Below, in pieces: positions 5,461 through 6,913 of a stretch of 6,913 bases of DNA. Positions within the stretch are counted from its first letter, which is position 1. Each line of letters begins with the position of its first letter. This DNA comes from Mycobacterium sp. GTDB lineage: Bacteria; Actinomycetota; Actinomycetes; Mycobacteriales; Mycobacteriaceae. Both the position numbers and the translations under genes were made by a program. The DNA lies in assembly GCA_029256565.1 (NCBI GenBank), contig JAQSXQ010000095.1, forward strand, positions 1 to 6,913, read 5' to 3'. The notes beneath the pieces are model-generated. The model saw only the letters and a list, made by a program, of their open reading frames with translations. It did not search any database and was not told the DNA's origin.

Positions 5461-6611
5461 AGCAGCTCGAGGATGGTGGCGTTGGCCTGGCCGCCGCCCT
5501 CGCACATGGTCTGCAGGCCGTACTGAATTCCGTTGTCGCGCATGTGGTACAGCATCGTGGTCATGATGCGGGCACCGGAGCCGCCGAGCGGGTGTCCCAG
5601 CGCGATGGCCCCGCCGTTGGGGTTGAGCCGCTTCTCGTCGGCGCCGATGTCCTTGAGCCAGGCCAGCGGAACCGGTGCGAACGCCTCGTTGACCTCGAAC
5701 ACGCCGATCTCGTCGAGCGAGAGGCCGGAGCGCTTGAGTGCCTTCTGGGTGGCCGGGATCGGGGCGGTCAGCATGATCACCGGGTCGGCGCCGGCCAGTA
5801 CCGCGGTGTGCACCTTGGCCAGCGGCTTGAGGCCGAGGCTCTTCGCCTTCTCGGCGGACATGAACAGCAGTGCGGCGGAGCCGTCGGAGATCTGAGAGGC
5901 GTTGCCCGCGTGGATGACACCGTCCTCCTTGAAGGCCGGCTTGATGGTTGCCATCTTCTCGATGGTCCCGCCGCGACGGATGCCCTCGTCCTTCAGCACG
6001 ACGGACTCGCCGTCCTCACCGGTGACCTTGATGCCGACGATCTGGTCGTCGAACGCACCCGCGTCCTGTGCGGCCGCGGCCTTCTCGTGCGAGCTGAGGG
6101 AGAACTGGTCGAGCGCGGTGCGGTCGAAGCCCCACTGCTCGGCGATCATCTCGGCACCGGTGCCCTGGTTGGGGGTCTGGCTGTAGCGGCTGCGGAATGC
6201 CTCCGGGTACGGGTGGCCGCCGTTGGCCAGTGACGAGCCCATCGGGGTGCGCGACATCGACTCGACGCCACCGGCGACGACGACGTCGTAGTGTCCCGCG
6301 ACCACGCCTGCGGCGGCGAAGTGCACCGACTGCTGGCTCGATCCGCACTGCCGGTCGACGGTCACGCCGGGCACGCTCTCGGGCCAGCCGGCTGCGAGCA
6401 CCGCGGTGCGCGCGATGTCGAGCGCCTGCTCGCCTGCCTGCATGACACAGCCCCAGATGACGTCGTCGACGAGGGCGGGGTCGATGCCCGCACGCTGGAC
6501 GAGGCCGTTGAGGACCTGCGCGGAGAGTTCGCCCGGGTGTACGCCGGACAGTCCGCCGTTGCGCTTTCCGACAGGCGAGCGAACCGCCTCGACGATGACG
6601 GCTTCAGCCAT
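5457..6611 (-). CDS. Thiolase (acetyl-CoA acyltransferase, FadA family)
   Basis: A 384-residue degradative-type thiolase that would cleave a 3-ketoacyl-CoA with CoA to acetyl- or propionyl-CoA and a shortened acyl-CoA. All catalytic elements are visible: nucleophile Cys89 in 'VDRQCGSSQQS', 'NEAFAPV' (308-314), His340 in 'GGAIALGHPLGGSGAR' (333-348) and the second catalytic Cys370 in 'MCEGGGQAN'. The 'VPGVTVDRQCGSSQQ' and 'YGLQTMCEGGGQAN' wording resembles the mycobacterial FadA5/FadA6 group, which acts on sterol side chains and rings, but this similarity is from memory and does not fix the substrate. The ATG at 6611 has a strong AAGGAG site about 7 nt upstream. It is the first gene of the thiolase-hydratase-dehydrogenase operon and overlaps the next gene by 4 nt. 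A sigma-A-type promoter and palindromic operators lie just upstream, shared with the divergent GntR-type regulator. Confidence 0.95.
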   Translation of the reverse strand: MAEAVIVEAVRSPVGKRNGGLSGVHPGELSAQVLNGLVQRAGIDPALVDDVIWGCVMQAGEQALDIARTAVLAAGWPESVPGVTVDRQCGSSQQSVHFAAAGVVAGHYDVVVAGGVESMSRTPMGSSLANGGHPYPEAFRSRYSQTPNQGTGAEMIAEQWGFDRTALDQFSLSSHEKAAAAQDAGAFDDQIVGIKVTGEDGESVVLKDEGIRRGGTIEKMATIKPAFKEDGVIHAGNASQISDGSAALLFMSAEKAKSLGLKPLAKVHTAVLAGADPVIMLTAPIPATQKALKRSGLSLDEIGVFEVNEAFAPVPLAWLKDIGADEKRLNPNGGAIALGHPLGGSGARIMTTMLYHMRDNGIQYGLQTMCEGGGQANATILELL

Positions 6612-6669
6612 GGAATTCTCCTTCGACGTGGGGTGACGACGCTCGAGCGCGCCAGAATGATCCTCATCG

Positions 6670-6698
6670 ACGGTAAAGGAGTAGGTTTACTAGGTCAA
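6670..6698 (-). promoter_or_regulatory. Promoter of the thiolase-hydratase-dehydrogenase operon
   Basis: On the minus strand TTGACC (6698-6693) and TACCGT (6675-6670) are separated by exactly 17 bp, a good match to the mycobacterial housekeeping sigma factor. Transcription would start near 6663, leaving a leader of about 50 nt that contains the AAGGAG site. The -35 box sits inside the inverted repeats of the adjacent operator, so a bound protein should block RNA polymerase. The leader also holds a perfect 10-bp palindrome CGCTCGAGCG (6640-6649) of unknown meaning. Confidence 0.65.
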
Positions 6699-6718
6699 CC
6701 TACTGGTTGGTAGACCTT
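6680..6718. promoter_or_regulatory. Nested palindromic operator over the operon promoter
   Basis: Several symmetric elements overlap. AGTAGGTT (6680-6687) and AACCTACT (6697-6704) are perfect 8-bp inverted arms over a 9-bp gap. TAGGT-ca-ACCTA (6691-6702) is a compact perfect palindrome. TTGGT-ag-ACCTT (6707-6718) is a near copy centred 16 bp further on; both fit TWGGTNNACCTW. TAGGT also recurs directly at 6682 and 6691. The -35 box lies within this block. The divergent GntR-type protein is the obvious candidate ligand, but a TetR-type protein encoded elsewhere is equally possible. Confidence 0.6.
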
Positions 6719-6756
6719 GGCGGCGGCCGTCGGCTGCCCGGTCGTCGCCCACATGT

Positions 6757-6777
6757 TTTACTGAGTTGACCTGCTGG
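6757..6777. repeat. Second copy of the operator-related element near the GntR-type gene
   Basis: The pattern TTTACT-3-T-2-ACCT-1-CTGG occurs at 6686-6706 and again at 6757-6777, a 71-bp shift, with 15 conserved positions out of 21. In the inverted sense both copies also share GTTGACCT, on the minus strand at the first site and on the plus strand at 6765-6772 at the second. This fits a second, weaker binding site or a degenerate -35 region for the regulator gene. I see no good -10 box at normal spacing from the second TTGACC. Confidence 0.45.
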
Positions 6778-6800
6778 CAACCCGGCCGCGGTCGTATTCG

Positions 6801-6806
6801 AGGAGG
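6801..6806 (+). promoter_or_regulatory. Ribosome binding site fixing a TTG start
   Basis: A perfect AGGAGG lies 6 nt before TTG 6813. The next in-frame ATG, at 6840, has no comparable site, so the rarer TTG codon is preferred. Confidence 0.7.
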
Positions 6807-6812
6807 CGCGCG

Positions 6813-6913
6813 TTGGCCCGCAACACCCCACTCGCGCCCATGATCGGGCCGGAGTCGGTGGCGTCGCTCAGCGGTGCACCCGTGCGCTCACCGAAGACCG
6901 CCGAACTCGTCGC
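6813..6913 (+). CDS. Probable GntR-family (FadR-type) regulator, 5' end only
   Basis: Only 33 codons are inside the window; the gene runs off the right edge. The reading begins LARNTPLAPM and reaches 'PVRSPKTAELVA' at residues 23-34. 'P-K-T-A-E-L-V-A' at this distance from the start is how many actinobacterial FadR-type GntR regulators enter the first helix of their winged helix-turn-helix domain. The DNA-binding helix and the C-terminal ligand domain are not visible, so the family call rests on a short match plus context. The gene is divergent from an acyl-CoA catabolic operon and separated from it by operator-like repeats. If the call is right, it probably represses that operon and is relieved by an acyl-CoA or related ligand. 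The start was chosen from the AGGAGG site 6 nt upstream of TTG. Confidence 0.65.
   Translation, partial: MARNTPLAPMIGPESVASLSGAPVRSPKTAELV

Noticed and set aside
4657..5505. Upstream ATG at 5505 as the hydratase start
   Set aside because: It would add 15 residues (MRGRRPGQRHHPRAA) encoded inside the thiolase gene. GTG at 5460, in a GTGA stop/start overlap, is the usual operon arrangement and fits the family N terminus.
6612..6812. Search for a riboswitch, small ORF or tRNA in the 201-bp intergenic region
   Set aside because: Only promoter and operator-type repeats and a 10-bp palindrome were seen. There is no cloverleaf, conserved riboswitch core or ORF with a ribosome site.

Overview
The window comes from a GC-rich actinobacterium, most likely a Mycobacterium/Mycolicibacterium-type organism. 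The signs are strong G/C bias at third codon positions, GTG and TTG starts, a secreted fasciclin protein resembling mycobacterial MPT70, and a fad-type lipid catabolism cluster. This assignment is read from gene content and composition; no database search was possible. I see no RNA gene, mobile element, CRISPR array or prophage.

Left part (1-2571). The 5' part of a gamma-carbonic-anhydrase-like hexapeptide protein runs off the left edge on the minus strand. Upstream of it on the same strand lies a GlxA/FtrA-type regulator (DJ-1/PfpI domain plus AraC helix-turn-helix). This regulator is divergent from a 12-helix MFS transporter. The short gap between them carries a perfect inverted repeat with a further half-site exactly 21 bp away, a good candidate for the regulator's own operator. 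The likely logic is that the regulator senses a small metabolite and controls its uptake or export.

Middle (2572-3500). A gap with overlapping, mutually exclusive hairpins leads to a plus-strand gene for a secreted single-domain fasciclin (MPT70-like) protein. A very strong symmetric 16-bp-stem terminator separates it from the convergent minus-strand cluster.

Right part (3501-6913). A minus-strand operon is transcribed in the order thiolase, enoyl-CoA hydratase (4-nt overlap), acyl-CoA dehydrogenase (13-nt gap). These enzymes cover dehydrogenation, hydration and thiolysis of a beta-oxidation cycle; a 3-hydroxyacyl-CoA dehydrogenase is not present here. A divergent gene with a TTG start begins at 6813 and looks like a FadR-type GntR regulator, cut off by the right edge. 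The 201-bp intergenic region contains a convincing TTGACC-17-TACCGT promoter for the operon. That promoter is covered by nested inverted repeats, and a related element lies 71 bp away, next to the regulator gene. The simplest reading is a self-regulated acyl-CoA catabolic operon with an unknown substrate.
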